A stretch of 39,179 nt of DNA, taken from positions 1 to 39,179 of the forward strand of contig JACQAX010000029.1 of NCBI GenBank assembly GCA_016194795.1, in the 5' to 3' direction. Under the pieces are notes generated by a model that was not told where the DNA came from, made no database searches, and saw nothing but the letters and a program-made list of their open reading frames with translations. The position numbers were made by a program, and so were the translations under genes. Each line of letters opens with the position of its first letter. Position 1 is the stretch's first letter. Origin of the DNA: Deltaproteobacteria bacterium. Lineage in GTDB: Bacteria; Bdellovibrionota; UBA1018; UBA923. Of this stretch, positions 23,739 to 30,043 are shown in pieces.

Positions 23739-25063
23739 AGAAATCCATTCTCAGCGTCGCGGCGGTCGCCGCGATGACGTCGGCCACGGCGAATGCCGCC
23801 CTGAACGTCCAGCTCATGAACGTCTCGATGAGCTCGTCCTACACGATGACCGAGGACGCGATGAGCGACAAGCTCTCCGAGGCGCTGCAGTTCGGCGCGA
23901 TGTACAACTACGTCAATCGCCCGCTCGTCGAGGTGACGCCGGATCGCAAGACGCGTACCGCGGATGTCATCAGCGCGATCAACACCGTCGACATCACCGG
24001 CGGCTACTACTTCAACGACCGTTTCTTCGTCGGCGCCGACATGCCGATCAATATGGTGACGATGCCGGGCAAGGCCCAGCAGTTCTCGCTGGCCGACTCG
24101 CGCCTGCTCGCCAAGGTCCGCTTGACCGAAGACAAGGCCCCGGTGAGCTTCGCGCTCATCCCCGAGCTCTACATCCCGACGGGCGACCGCTCGCTCTATC
24201 TTTCGGACGGCGCGTTCGGCGGCGGCATCAAGGCCGCGCTCGAGCACGAGTTCGGCAAGATGCGCGTCTCGGGCAACCTGGGCTTCCGCCACAACGAAGG
24301 CTCGAGCCTCCAAGACATCAACTACCACAACCGCCTGACCGGCGGGCTCGGCAGCAAGATCTACCTGGGCCCGAAGTGGTCGCTCAACGTCGAGGTCTCG
24401 GGCGCGATGCTGCTTCCGCAGCGCACCGACCAGAACATGGGTGAGGCCTACCTCGGCGCGCGCTACCTCCTGCGCCAGGACATGGCCGTCACGCTCGGCG
24501 GCGCCGTCGGCGCGTTCAACAACGTCGGCAGCTCCGACTACCGCATCGTCGCCGGCCTGCAGATCTTCGCCGTCCCGACCAAAAGCGAGCCGACCTACTA
24601 CGCTCCGGCGCCCCAGCCGAGAGTCTCGGCCGTCGCCAAGCCCGTGATCGCCGCGGCCTCCGCGCGCGTGTTCTACGAGCACAAGCAGATCCGCGTGACC
24701 GAAGAAGTGAAGTTCAAGCATGACAGCTCCGAGCTCGTCGCCTCGGGCATGAGCCTGCTCGACGAGGTCGCCCAGGTCATCAAGAAGAACCAGCCCTACA
24801 TCAAGACCATCACCATCGAGGGCCACACCAACGAGATCGGCTCGCACCAGTACAACATGAACCTCTCGCGCGAACGCGCCGCCTCGGTGAAGGAATACCT
24901 CACCTCGCGCGGCGTGCCCGAGAGCATGCTCGCCACGGTCGGTTACGGCAAGACGCGCCCCAAGGTCATGCCGGGCCTGGCCAAGCAGGCTCGCCTCAAC
25001 GCCAACCGCCGCGTCGAGTTCAAGGTGCAGGAGCAGCCGGCCAAGCGGCTCGTGCAGAAATAA
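23735..25063 (+). CDS. OmpA-family outer-membrane protein
   Basis: 442 residues. A signal peptide (AVAAMTSATANA) leads to a barrel-like domain of about 265 residues with repeated short amphipathic strands (GGYYFNDRFFVGADMPI, ALIPELYIPTGDRSLYLSDGAFGGGI, GARYLLRQDMAVTLGGAVGAFNN). A linker (YYAPAPQPRVSAVAKP) follows, then a C-terminal OmpA/MotB domain with IEGHTNEIGSHQYNMNLSRERAASVKEYL and LNANRRVEF, the peptidoglycan-binding motif with its conserved Asn/Arg residues. It would tie the outer membrane to the cell wall. It is translationally coupled to the preceding lipoprotein and converges with the next gene at a 6-base gap, with no visible terminator hairpin. Confidence 0.9.
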   Translation: MKKSILSVAAVAAMTSATANAALNVQLMNVSMSSSYTMTEDAMSDKLSEALQFGAMYNYVNRPLVEVTPDRKTRTADVISAINTVDITGGYYFNDRFFVGADMPINMVTMPGKAQQFSLADSRLLAKVRLTEDKAPVSFALIPELYIPTGDRSLYLSDGAFGGGIKAALEHEFGKMRVSGNLGFRHNEGSSLQDINYHNRLTGGLGSKIYLGPKWSLNVEVSGAMLLPQRTDQNMGEAYLGARYLLRQDMAVTLGGAVGAFNNVGSSDYRIVAGLQIFAVPTKSEPTYYAPAPQPRVSAVAKPVIAAASARVFYEHKQIRVTEEVKFKHDSSELVASGMSLLDEVAQVIKKNQPYIKTITIEGHTNEIGSHQYNMNLSRERAASVKEYLTSRGVPESMLATVGYGKTRPKVMPGLAKQARLNANRRVEFKVQEQPAKRLVQK

Positions 25064-25069
25064 GCGCTC

Positions 25070-25660
25070 CTACTTCGACGACGACGAACGCGACATGAAG
25101 TGCGTGAGCACGATGCCGACGAACAGAAACGACGTCAGGATCTGCACGACCACGAGAAGCTGGCCCGCGCCGCCGAGGTTCCAGTAAAGCGTCGCGAACG
25201 CCACGATGATCTCGACGAGGTTGATCTGCAGCAGCAGCATCGAGCGCGTTTTCGAGGCCGGTCCCGAGTAGATGTGCTCGAGAAAGACCAGGCCGAGCAG
25301 ATAGCTCACGAGGTCGAAGAGAAACAGCGTCGCCAGCCCCGCCGAGAGCCGGGACGTGCGCCCCGCGCTCGCGTCGAGCCAAAGCAGCGCGAACAGGACG
25401 GCCGGAACCGCGAGAGCGTAGAGCTCGACGCTGATCTTGCGGCCTTTGGCGCCGATCATCCCACCGAGCCAACGCACGAACATCACCGGCATGAAGAGCT
25501 TGAAGACGAGCAGCGCGAGCAGGGCCCAGCGCTCCAGGCCGAAGGGCTCGATTCTCGCGCTCGAGTGCGCCGACTTCGTCCAGATCTTCCGGATGTACTG
25601 CAGCTGCTTTTTGTAAGCGCCGATCGGCTTCGGCATGTGCTCGATGTGCAGGTGGGGCAT
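25070..25660 (-). CDS. Four-helix membrane protein of unknown function
   Basis: 196 residues. A basic N-terminus (about 45 residues, KPIGAYKKQLQYIRKIWTK) precedes about four hydrophobic helices: residues 47-68 (ALLALLVFKLFMPVMFVRWL), 79-96 (LYALAVPAVLFALLWL), 106-125 (LATLFLFDLVSYLLGLVFL) and 140-185. The last hairpin (INLVEIIVAFATLYWNLG...VVVQILTSFLFVGIVLTHF) is laid out like a two-helix ion-channel module, but no TVGYG-type selectivity filter is present. The start is at ATG 25660, 4 bases after the stop of the small peptide gene upstream. It probably belongs with the two tiny membrane peptides in one operon. Confidence 0.7.
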   Translation of the reverse strand: MPHLHIEHMPKPIGAYKKQLQYIRKIWTKSAHSSARIEPFGLERWALLALLVFKLFMPVMFVRWLGGMIGAKGRKISVELYALAVPAVLFALLWLDASAGRTSRLSAGLATLFLFDLVSYLLGLVFLEHIYSGPASKTRSMLLLQINLVEIIVAFATLYWNLGGAGQLLVVVQILTSFLFVGIVLTHFMSRSSSSK

Positions 25661-25664
25661 GCCC

Positions 25665-25766
25665 TCAGTGTAACATGAGAACGGCGCCCGCGGGCGAGGC
25701 GATCAGCAGCGCGAGCACGACGCAGGCGGCGGCGAAAACTACTTGCAGGTCGAAACGGTCGATCAT
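25665..25766 (-). CDS. Tiny single-helix membrane peptide (33 aa)
   Basis: A 33-codon frame starting at ATG 25766, whose ATG overlaps the stop of the preceding 23-codon gene (ATGA). It has a charged start (MIDRFD) and one hydrophobic helix (VVFAAACVVLALLIASPAGAVL). It ends 4 bases before the start of the 196-residue membrane protein. Coupling on both sides and a plausible transmembrane segment support translation. I recognise no family; small subunits of membrane complexes have this size and form. Confidence 0.55.
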   Translation of the reverse strand: MIDRFDLQVVFAAACVVLALLIASPAGAVLMLH

Positions 25767-25834
25767 TTTAATACTCCAATCGCATAAGTCGAAATCAGGG
25801 TCGCGGCCATCATGATGAAGATCAGAAATTTCAT
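25763..25834 (-). CDS. Tiny single-helix membrane peptide (23 aa)
   Basis: A 23-codon frame starting at ATG 25834 with a strong purine Shine-Dalgarno (GAGAGAGAGGG, 5-6 bases upstream). The product is almost entirely one hydrophobic helix (KFLIFIMMAATLISTYAIGVL) ending in Lys. Its TGA overlaps the next ATG. It is the first gene behind the sigma-54-like promoter. It could be a small membrane subunit or a leader peptide; function is unknown. Confidence 0.5.
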   Translation of the reverse strand: MKFLIFIMMAATLISTYAIGVLK

Positions 25835-25864
25835 GGAACCCTCTCTCTCCTGGCCGACTCCTTT

Positions 25865-25880
25865 TGCAGCCGTTGTGCCA
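25865..25880 (-). promoter_or_regulatory. Sigma-54-like -24/-12 promoter for the small membrane-peptide operon
   Basis: Read on the minus strand, TGGCAC, five bases and CTGCA give GG and GC dinucleotides 12 bases apart, as in sigma-54 (RpoN) promoters (consensus TGGCAC-N5-TTGCW, one mismatch). The predicted start near 25854 leaves about 20 bases before ATG 25834, containing its ribosome-binding site. A sigma-54 activator would be needed; none is encoded in the window. Confidence 0.5.
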
Positions 25881-25928
25881 GGGCAGCGGGGGGGCGCGAG
25901 AGCGCGTATAGCGCGGGAAACGGGCGAG

Positions 25929-25988
25929 GCTGCCGGCGTTCCGGCAGCCGGGGCGGCCGGAAAGCCGCTTCTGCCGGGTTCCCGGCAG
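25929..25988. repeat. Three consecutive GC-rich hairpins
   Basis: Three perfect inverted repeats follow each other: GCTGCCGG/CCGGCAGC (25929-25948, 4-base loop), GCGGC/GCCGC (25953-25968, 6-base loop) and CTGCCGGG/CCCGGCAG (25971-25988). The outer two are near-copies of one 18-base palindrome. They lie between two divergent promoters and directly before the arsR -35 box. Confidence 0.6.
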
Positions 25989-25991
25989 GGC

Positions 25992-26028
25992 TTGACAAAT
26001 ATATTAGTAAATCATAATATACTAATAT
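25992..26028 (+). promoter_or_regulatory. Promoter and palindromic operator of the sulfur-stress operon
   Basis: TTGACA (25992-25997), a 17-base spacer and TAATAT (26015-26020) form a near-consensus sigma-70 promoter. A perfect 9-bp inverted repeat, ATATTAGTA (26001-26009) and TACTAATAT (26020-26028), with a 10-base spacer, brackets the -10 box and enters the arsR start codon. Repressor bound here would block RNA polymerase, as expected for ArsR autoregulation. The predicted transcription start coincides with ATG 26027. Confidence 0.82.
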
Positions 26029-26326
26029 GGGTACCGGAACACCGACGCTGATCGAGGAGTGCGAAAATGCCGCGAAGATGCTGCGGGCACTGGCGCATCC
26101 GCAGCGTCTCCAGATTCTTTGCCACCTGTCCGAGGACGAGCTTGCGGTTTCGGAGCTCGAGCGGCGCTGCGGCGCCTCCCAGTCGGCGGTGTCGCAGTTT
26201 CTCGCCAGGATGAAGGCTGAAGGCCTTGTCGCGTCGAGAAGGGACGGGAACTTCGTCTACTACCGGATTCAGGACTCGAAGGTGCGGAAGCTGATCCGCG
26301 CGATGCACGGAATATTCTGTCCGTAA
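26027..26326 (+). CDS. ArsR-family repressor, SqrR/BigR-like persulfide sensor
   Basis: 99 residues with a winged-helix DNA-binding fold: LRALAHPQRLQILCHL, recognition helix around SQSAVSQFLARM (51-62), wing VASRRDGNFVYYRI (68-81). Cysteines are at 12, 32, 48 and 98. Cys32 in ILCHL and Cys98 near the C-terminus are 66 residues apart, the same spacing as the two redox cysteines of SqrR (41/107) and BigR (42/108), which form a polysulfide bridge to release DNA. The arsenic-type CVC metal site is absent. The downstream rhodanese and persulfide dioxygenase support a sulfide/persulfide signal. ATG 26027 has no Shine-Dalgarno and the mRNA appears leaderless. Confidence 0.88.
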   Translation: MGTGTPTLIEECENAAKMLRALAHPQRLQILCHLSEDELAVSELERRCGASQSAVSQFLARMKAEGLVASRRDGNFVYYRIQDSKVRKLIRAMHGIFCP

Positions 26327-26342
26327 CGAAAGGACGCCATCC

Positions 26343-26855
26343 ATGAAGCAGGTTATCATCGACGTGAGGGAGAAAGACGAGTTCAAGGCCGACCGGGTCG
26401 CCGGCTCGATCAACGTTCCGCTCTCGGAGCTCGGGCACCAGGCACCGGGTATCTTGAAAAATCTCGACGGCTGCTCGTTCGTGCTCATGTGCCGAAGCGG
26501 CAAGCGCGCCGGGCTTGCCAAGCAACAGCTCGAGCAGCTTGGCCTCGGCTGCGACCTTCAAGTTTACGAAGGCGGCATCCTCGAGTGGAAGCGCCAAGGT
26601 AAGCCCACGGAATGCGCCGGACCGGTCGCGTTTCCGATCATGCGCCAGGTCCAGCTCGTCGCCGGCACCTTGGTGCTTGCGGGAGCGGCGCTCACCTGGT
26701 GGGTCGACCCACGCTGGCTTGCGCTCCCGGCCTTCGTCGGCCTTGGCCTCACGGTCGCCGGAAGCACCGGCTTCTGCGGGATGGCCGAGCTGCTGGCTCG
26801 AATGCCCTGGAACAAGGCCGCACCGAAGGGAGGCGCTTGTGGAAACGCGTGTTAA
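26343..26855 (+). CDS. Rhodanese-DUF2892 membrane sulfurtransferase (YgaP-like)
   Basis: 170 residues. The N-terminal rhodanese domain (1-90) has IDVREKDEFKADRVAGSINVPL and the active loop CRSGKRA with catalytic Cys50, which accepts sulfane sulfur as a persulfide. Two hydrophobic helices follow (about 103-121 and 126-143, LVAGTLVLAGAALTWWV and ALPAFVGLGLTVAGSTGF), matching DUF2892 as in E. coli YgaP. A cysteine-bearing tail ends the protein (GGACGNAC). It probably moves sulfane sulfur at the inner membrane and feeds the downstream dioxygenase. AAAGGA precedes ATG 26343, and the 3' end overlaps the next gene by 17 bases. Confidence 0.9.
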   Translation: MKQVIIDVREKDEFKADRVAGSINVPLSELGHQAPGILKNLDGCSFVLMCRSGKRAGLAKQQLEQLGLGCDLQVYEGGILEWKRQGKPTECAGPVAFPIMRQVQLVAGTLVLAGAALTWWVDPRWLALPAFVGLGLTVAGSTGFCGMAELLARMPWNKAAPKGGACGNAC

Positions 26856-27570
26856 GAGGCTCGAAGAGGCGCTCGATCGCGGAGAGGCGTCGCCGCCCAA
26901 GGAATGGCAGCTTCGAATCGTGCAGAGCGAGGAGTGCCAGTCGTATGTCGCCTGGAACGAGACGACGCGCGAGGCGCTGGTCGTTGATCCCAAGCGCGAG
27001 GACTGGAGCGCCTATCTCGCCGTCGCGTCCGAGCTGAGCGGGTATCTCTGGCTTGGCGTCGTCGACACCCACACGCACGCCGACCACGTGTCGGCGGCTC
27101 CGCGGCTGGCCGAGGAGCTGAAGGCGCCTTTGATCATGCACGAGAAAGCGCCGAGCCGAAGGGTGAGCCTGCGCGTCGGTACCGACACGACGCTTGCCTC
27201 GAAGGCGGCTCCGGTCGAGCTTCTTCTCACGCCGGGGCATACGCCGGACTCGTTGAGCGTTCTCTGGGGGCCGTTTCTGTTCAGCGGCGACACGTTGCTT
27301 TACGGCGACGTCGGGCGCGACGACCTGCCCGGCGGCGACCCCGCGGCGCATTTCGAGAGCGTGAGAAAGCTCGAGGCGCGCGCCAGGCCCGACGCGATCG
27401 TTCTGGCGGGCCACGACGGCAAGGGCGGGAGAGCCTCGTCGTGGAAAACCCAGCTCGCGCTCAACGCATCCCTCAGGCAGGGACGAGACGAGTTCGTGCG
27501 CGACGCCGCGGCTTTTGACGCTCCGGCGCCGAAGCTGCTCAAGGAATCACTGAGGGAGAACTTCAAATGA
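26839..27570 (+). CDS. Persulfide dioxygenase (ETHE1-like metallo-beta-lactamase fold)
   Basis: 243 residues from GTG 26839, chosen because AGGGAGG lies 5 bases upstream and the family N-terminus fits. The metallo-beta-lactamase signature DTHTHADH is at 77-83, TPGHTPDS has His134, FSGDTLLYGDVGRDD has Asp151, and AGHD has His192. By analogy with ETHE1, His78, His134 and Asp151 bind the single iron that oxidises glutathione persulfide to sulfite. The long upstream extension of this frame is a shadow of the rhodanese gene. It overlaps the rhodanese gene and, through ATGA, the OsmC gene, so the three proteins are made together. Glyoxalase II is an alternative, but the operon argues against it. 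Confidence 0.88.
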   Translation: METRVKRLEEALDRGEASPPKEWQLRIVQSEECQSYVAWNETTREALVVDPKREDWSAYLAVASELSGYLWLGVVDTHTHADHVSAAPRLAEELKAPLIMHEKAPSRRVSLRVGTDTTLASKAAPVELLLTPGHTPDSLSVLWGPFLFSGDTLLYGDVGRDDLPGGDPAAHFESVRKLEARARPDAIVLAGHDGKGGRASSWKTQLALNASLRQGRDEFVRDAAAFDAPAPKLLKESLRENFK

Positions 27571-28010
27571 AGCTCAATTGCGTTTGGAAAGACAAGATGA
27601 CGTTCACGGCCGAGTCCGGCGGTCATCAGATCCATATGGACACCAAGCCGCCCATCGGGACCGATACGGCGATGACGCCGAAGCAGCTCGTGCTCGCCGG
27701 AATTTCCGGCTGTACGTCCATGGACGTCGTGGCTCTCTTGAAGAAGTACAAGCAGCCGCTCGAGGCGCTCGTCGTCGAGGTCGATGCAAGCCAGACGGAA
27801 GGCGGCTACCCCCAGGTATTCAAGGAGGTGAAACTTGTTTTCCGTTTCAAGGGCGCGCTCGACGAGGCGAAAGTGCTGGAGGCGGTGAGGCTTTCGCAGA
27901 CGAAGTACTGCGGAGTCAGCGCGATGCTCGCCAAGGCGGTTCCGATCACCTACACGGTCGACCTCAACGGGAAGAACGTCGGAAGCGGCCGCGCCGACTT
28001 CAGCGCCTGA
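27567..28010 (+). CDS. OsmC/Ohr family peroxide- or persulfide-reactive protein
   Basis: 147 residues of the OsmC family, small dimeric thiol proteins that reduce organic hydroperoxides; related members react with persulfides. The two redox cysteines are visible as Cys49 (ISGCTSMDVV) and Cys115 (TKYCGVSAML), in the usual positions. The opening (MKLNCVWKDKMTF) and PIGTDTAMTPKQLVLAGISGC follow the YhfA-like OsmC branch rather than Ohr. The start overlaps the previous stop (ATGA). The 3' end overlaps the convergent DUF2231-like gene by 11 bases. Confidence 0.88.
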   Translation: MKLNCVWKDKMTFTAESGGHQIHMDTKPPIGTDTAMTPKQLVLAGISGCTSMDVVALLKKYKQPLEALVVEVDASQTEGGYPQVFKEVKLVFRFKGALDEAKVLEAVRLSQTKYCGVSAMLAKAVPITYTVDLNGKNVGSGRADFSA

Positions 28011-28446
28011 GCTCTTCGCCGTGGCGGACGAGCCCGCCGAGGTGCGCGGCGCGCGCCAGCAGGCCGCAGGCGACGGCGGCCACGACGAGGCAGGCGATCG
28101 CCAGCAGCCTGGCTTTGGCGTGCGCGCGCTTGAGTAGCAGCAGGCAGCCCGCGCCGAGCGCGCCGGCGACAAGAAGAGCGATGAAGGCGGCCTCGGCCGC
28201 CTCCTCGTGCTCGTGGATCGCGTCTTTCGGGGCGCCGAGCTTTTCGATAAGATCTCCGGCAGGATCACCCGACAGGAACGTCGGCACGCCGGAAACCGCG
28301 GCAAGCACGACAAGCACGAGGCCCGCGCGCAACGTCGTCTCCGACTTCCTGAGCACGCCCCAAGCCAGAAAAAGCAGGCTCGCTCCGGCGAGGACGACCG
28401 GTACGTGGTTCAGGGCCAGATGGATTTGAGCGGGGTTGATCGTCAT
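28000..28446 (-). CDS. DUF2231-like four-helix membrane protein
   Basis: 148 residues with four hydrophobic helices (about 17-31, 39-55, 86-104 and 111-129). The N-terminus NPAQIHLALNHVPVVLAG and the LSGDPAGDLIEKLG...HEHEEAAEAAFIAL region contain the conserved His/Glu residues typical of DUF2231 membrane proteins, often found near haem- or redox-related genes. The start at ATG 28446 follows GGAG (28452-28455 complement). It converges with the OsmC gene. Function is unknown. Confidence 0.78.
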   Translation of the reverse strand: MTINPAQIHLALNHVPVVLAGASLLFLAWGVLRKSETTLRAGLVLVVLAAVSGVPTFLSGDPAGDLIEKLGAPKDAIHEHEEAAEAAFIALLVAGALGAGCLLLLKRAHAKARLLAIACLVVAAVACGLLARAAHLGGLVRHGEELRR

Positions 28447-28524
28447 TGTGGTGGTCTCCTCATGCAGGAAAAGAATAGCAACATCGGGGCCAGCTCTGTT
28501 TCACGCTGGGATCGCCGACGGCGT

Positions 28525-28559
28525 GGGACAAAGTGACCGGCTTGGGCGCAACTTGTCCC
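28525..28559. promoter_or_regulatory. Inverted repeat upstream of the acyltransferase gene
   Basis: GGGACAA (28525-28531) and TTGTCCC (28553-28559) are perfect inverted 7-mers 21 bases apart, extendable to 9 with one bulge. They lie between the divergent DUF2231-like and acyltransferase genes and could be an operator or hairpin. No regulator can be named. The rest of the gap (28447-28611) holds no convincing gene. Confidence 0.35.
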
Positions 28560-28611
28560 GCGGAACCTCGACAAAAAACGGTATCCAGGCGTCGGAACGC
28601 TGGAACGGCGG

Positions 28612-29337
28612 TTGCAACCATGTTCCGACGTGCTGGAACGTATTTTAGACGAGGCCGCCGAGCTCGTCAGGCATTATTTCAGGATCAGCGTCGAGGGGCT
28701 CGAGCACGTGCCCGTGTCCGGTGCCGCGCTGATCGTTCCGAACCACTCGGGCTTCGGAGCGGCTGACGCGCTCATGATCGCGCATCTCGTTCGTCGCGAG
28801 AAGGGGCGCGTGCCGCGCATCCTCGCGCACCGCGCTTTCTTCGAGCTCTTCGAGCCGTTGCGCCGGGCCTCGGTTGCCTTCGGCCTGGACCGGGTATCCG
28901 TCGCGCGTGGAGTCGAGCTGCTGACCGATGAGCAGCTGCTTTTGCTGTTTCCGGAAGGTGAGTCGGGGAACTTCAAGCCGAGCACGAGGCGTTACCACCT
29001 CCAGCCGTTCCACACGGGCTTTGTCCGGATGGCTCTGCTGAGCGGCGCTCCGATCGTCCCGTGCGTCGTGATCGGCGCCGAGGAGGCCCAGCTCAACCTG
29101 GGAAGCGTCGATGCGTCCCGGCTTCTGGAGGGACTGCGCCTGCCGGTGCCGCTGAACCTCTTTCCGCTGCCGTCGAAGTGGCGGATCCGCTTTCTCGAGC
29201 CGATCCGGCTCGACCATTACCCGCCTGGCAGCGCCAGCGACCGGGCGCTCACGCACGAGCTCAGCGTCGAGATCCAGATCGCGATGCAGAGGGCAATCAA
29301 CGGCGAGCTCGGGCAGCGCAAGAGCGTCTATTTTTAA
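28612..29337 (+). CDS. PlsC-type 1-acyl-glycerol-3-phosphate acyltransferase family protein
   Basis: About 241 residues from TTG 28612, or 235 from GTG 28630; neither start has a clear Shine-Dalgarno. The acyltransferase block I reads VPNHSGFGAAD, an H-x6-D spacing as in the NHSGxxPWDA subgroup rather than the common NHx4D. FPEGESGNFKP is block III, VPCVVIGAEE is block IV, and GLDRVS occupies the block II region. Such enzymes acylate glycerophospholipid or related acceptors at the membrane. No hydrophobic anchor is obvious, so membrane binding is probably peripheral. The substrate cannot be assigned. Confidence 0.82.
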   Translation: MQPCSDVLERILDEAAELVRHYFRISVEGLEHVPVSGAALIVPNHSGFGAADALMIAHLVRREKGRVPRILAHRAFFELFEPLRRASVAFGLDRVSVARGVELLTDEQLLLLFPEGESGNFKPSTRRYHLQPFHTGFVRMALLSGAPIVPCVVIGAEEAQLNLGSVDASRLLEGLRLPVPLNLFPLPSKWRIRFLEPIRLDHYPPGSASDRALTHELSVEIQIAMQRAINGELGQRKSVYF

Positions 29338-29401
29338 CAGGCCCGGGCGGGCTCCGGCGATTGGCATCTCGCTTGCCTTTATCTCGTTCCAAAGGAGCCT
29401 T

Positions 29402-30043
29402 ATGGCCGTCTTTCGCGACAGGATCGATGCAGGCAAACAGCTGGCAGGCAAGCTCAGCGCGTATCGCGGGCGCAATCCGCTCGTGCTCGCGATTCCTCGC
29501 GGCGCCATTCCGCTCGGCGACGTCGTCGCCCGCGAGCTGAAAGGCCAGCTCGACCTCGTGCTCGTCCACAAGATCGGCGCGCCGGGAAACCCCGAGTTCG
29601 CCATCGGCGCGGTGGCCGAGGACGGAAAAGTCGTTCTCGGAGGCGAGGCCGATTTTTTCTCGGTTTCGGAGGAGTACGTGAAGCGCGCGGCGGCCGAGGA
29701 AGTGGCCGCTCTCCAGGCCAAGCGCCAGCTCTACAGCCCCTACACGCACGCGATCCCGCGTCGTGACCGGGTCGTCATTCTCGTCGATGACGGCATCGCG
29801 ACCGGCCAAACGATGCTTGCCGCGGTCCGGGCGGTGCGAGAGGATGGTCCTGCCGAGATCGTCGTCGCCGCGCCCGTCGCCTCCACCGACGCGTACGAGG
29901 CGCTCGAGAAGGTGGCTGACCGCCTGGCGGTCGTCGCGGTGGAAGAGCGGTTCGGGTCGGTCAGCAGATTCTACGAAACTTTCGCGCAGGTGTCCGACGC
30001 CGAAGTCGTCGAGATCCTCGCGCGCATGAGGAGCGCTTCCTGA
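29402..30043 (+). CDS. Phosphoribosyltransferase domain protein
   Basis: 213 residues of the PRTase fold. The PRPP-binding loop is VVILVDDGIATGQTM (about residues 123-137) and the PPi-type loop is LAIPRGAIPLGD near residue 30. LDLVLVHKIGAPGNPEFAIGAVAEDG is typical of the stand-alone 'predicted phosphoribosyltransferase' group (COG1926) often found near stress or lipase genes. The substrate base is unknown. AAAGGAG lies 4-6 bases before ATG 29402. The stop is directly followed by the ATG of the patatin gene, so they are co-transcribed. Confidence 0.88.
   Translation: MAVFRDRIDAGKQLAGKLSAYRGRNPLVLAIPRGAIPLGDVVARELKGQLDLVLVHKIGAPGNPEFAIGAVAEDGKVVLGGEADFFSVSEEYVKRAAAEEVAALQAKRQLYSPYTHAIPRRDRVVILVDDGIATGQTMLAAVRAVREDGPAEIVVAAPVASTDAYEALEKVADRLAVVAVEERFGSVSRFYETFAQVSDAEVVEILARMRSAS

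Noticed and set aside
25070..25660. Potassium channel identity for the four-helix protein
   Set aside because: The last helical hairpin looks channel-like, but no TVGYG-type filter or pore loop is present.
26343..28010. Arsenic resistance operon, suggested by the ArsR repressor
   Set aside because: No arsenate reductase, arsenite pump or CVC metal motif; all downstream genes handle persulfide or peroxide.
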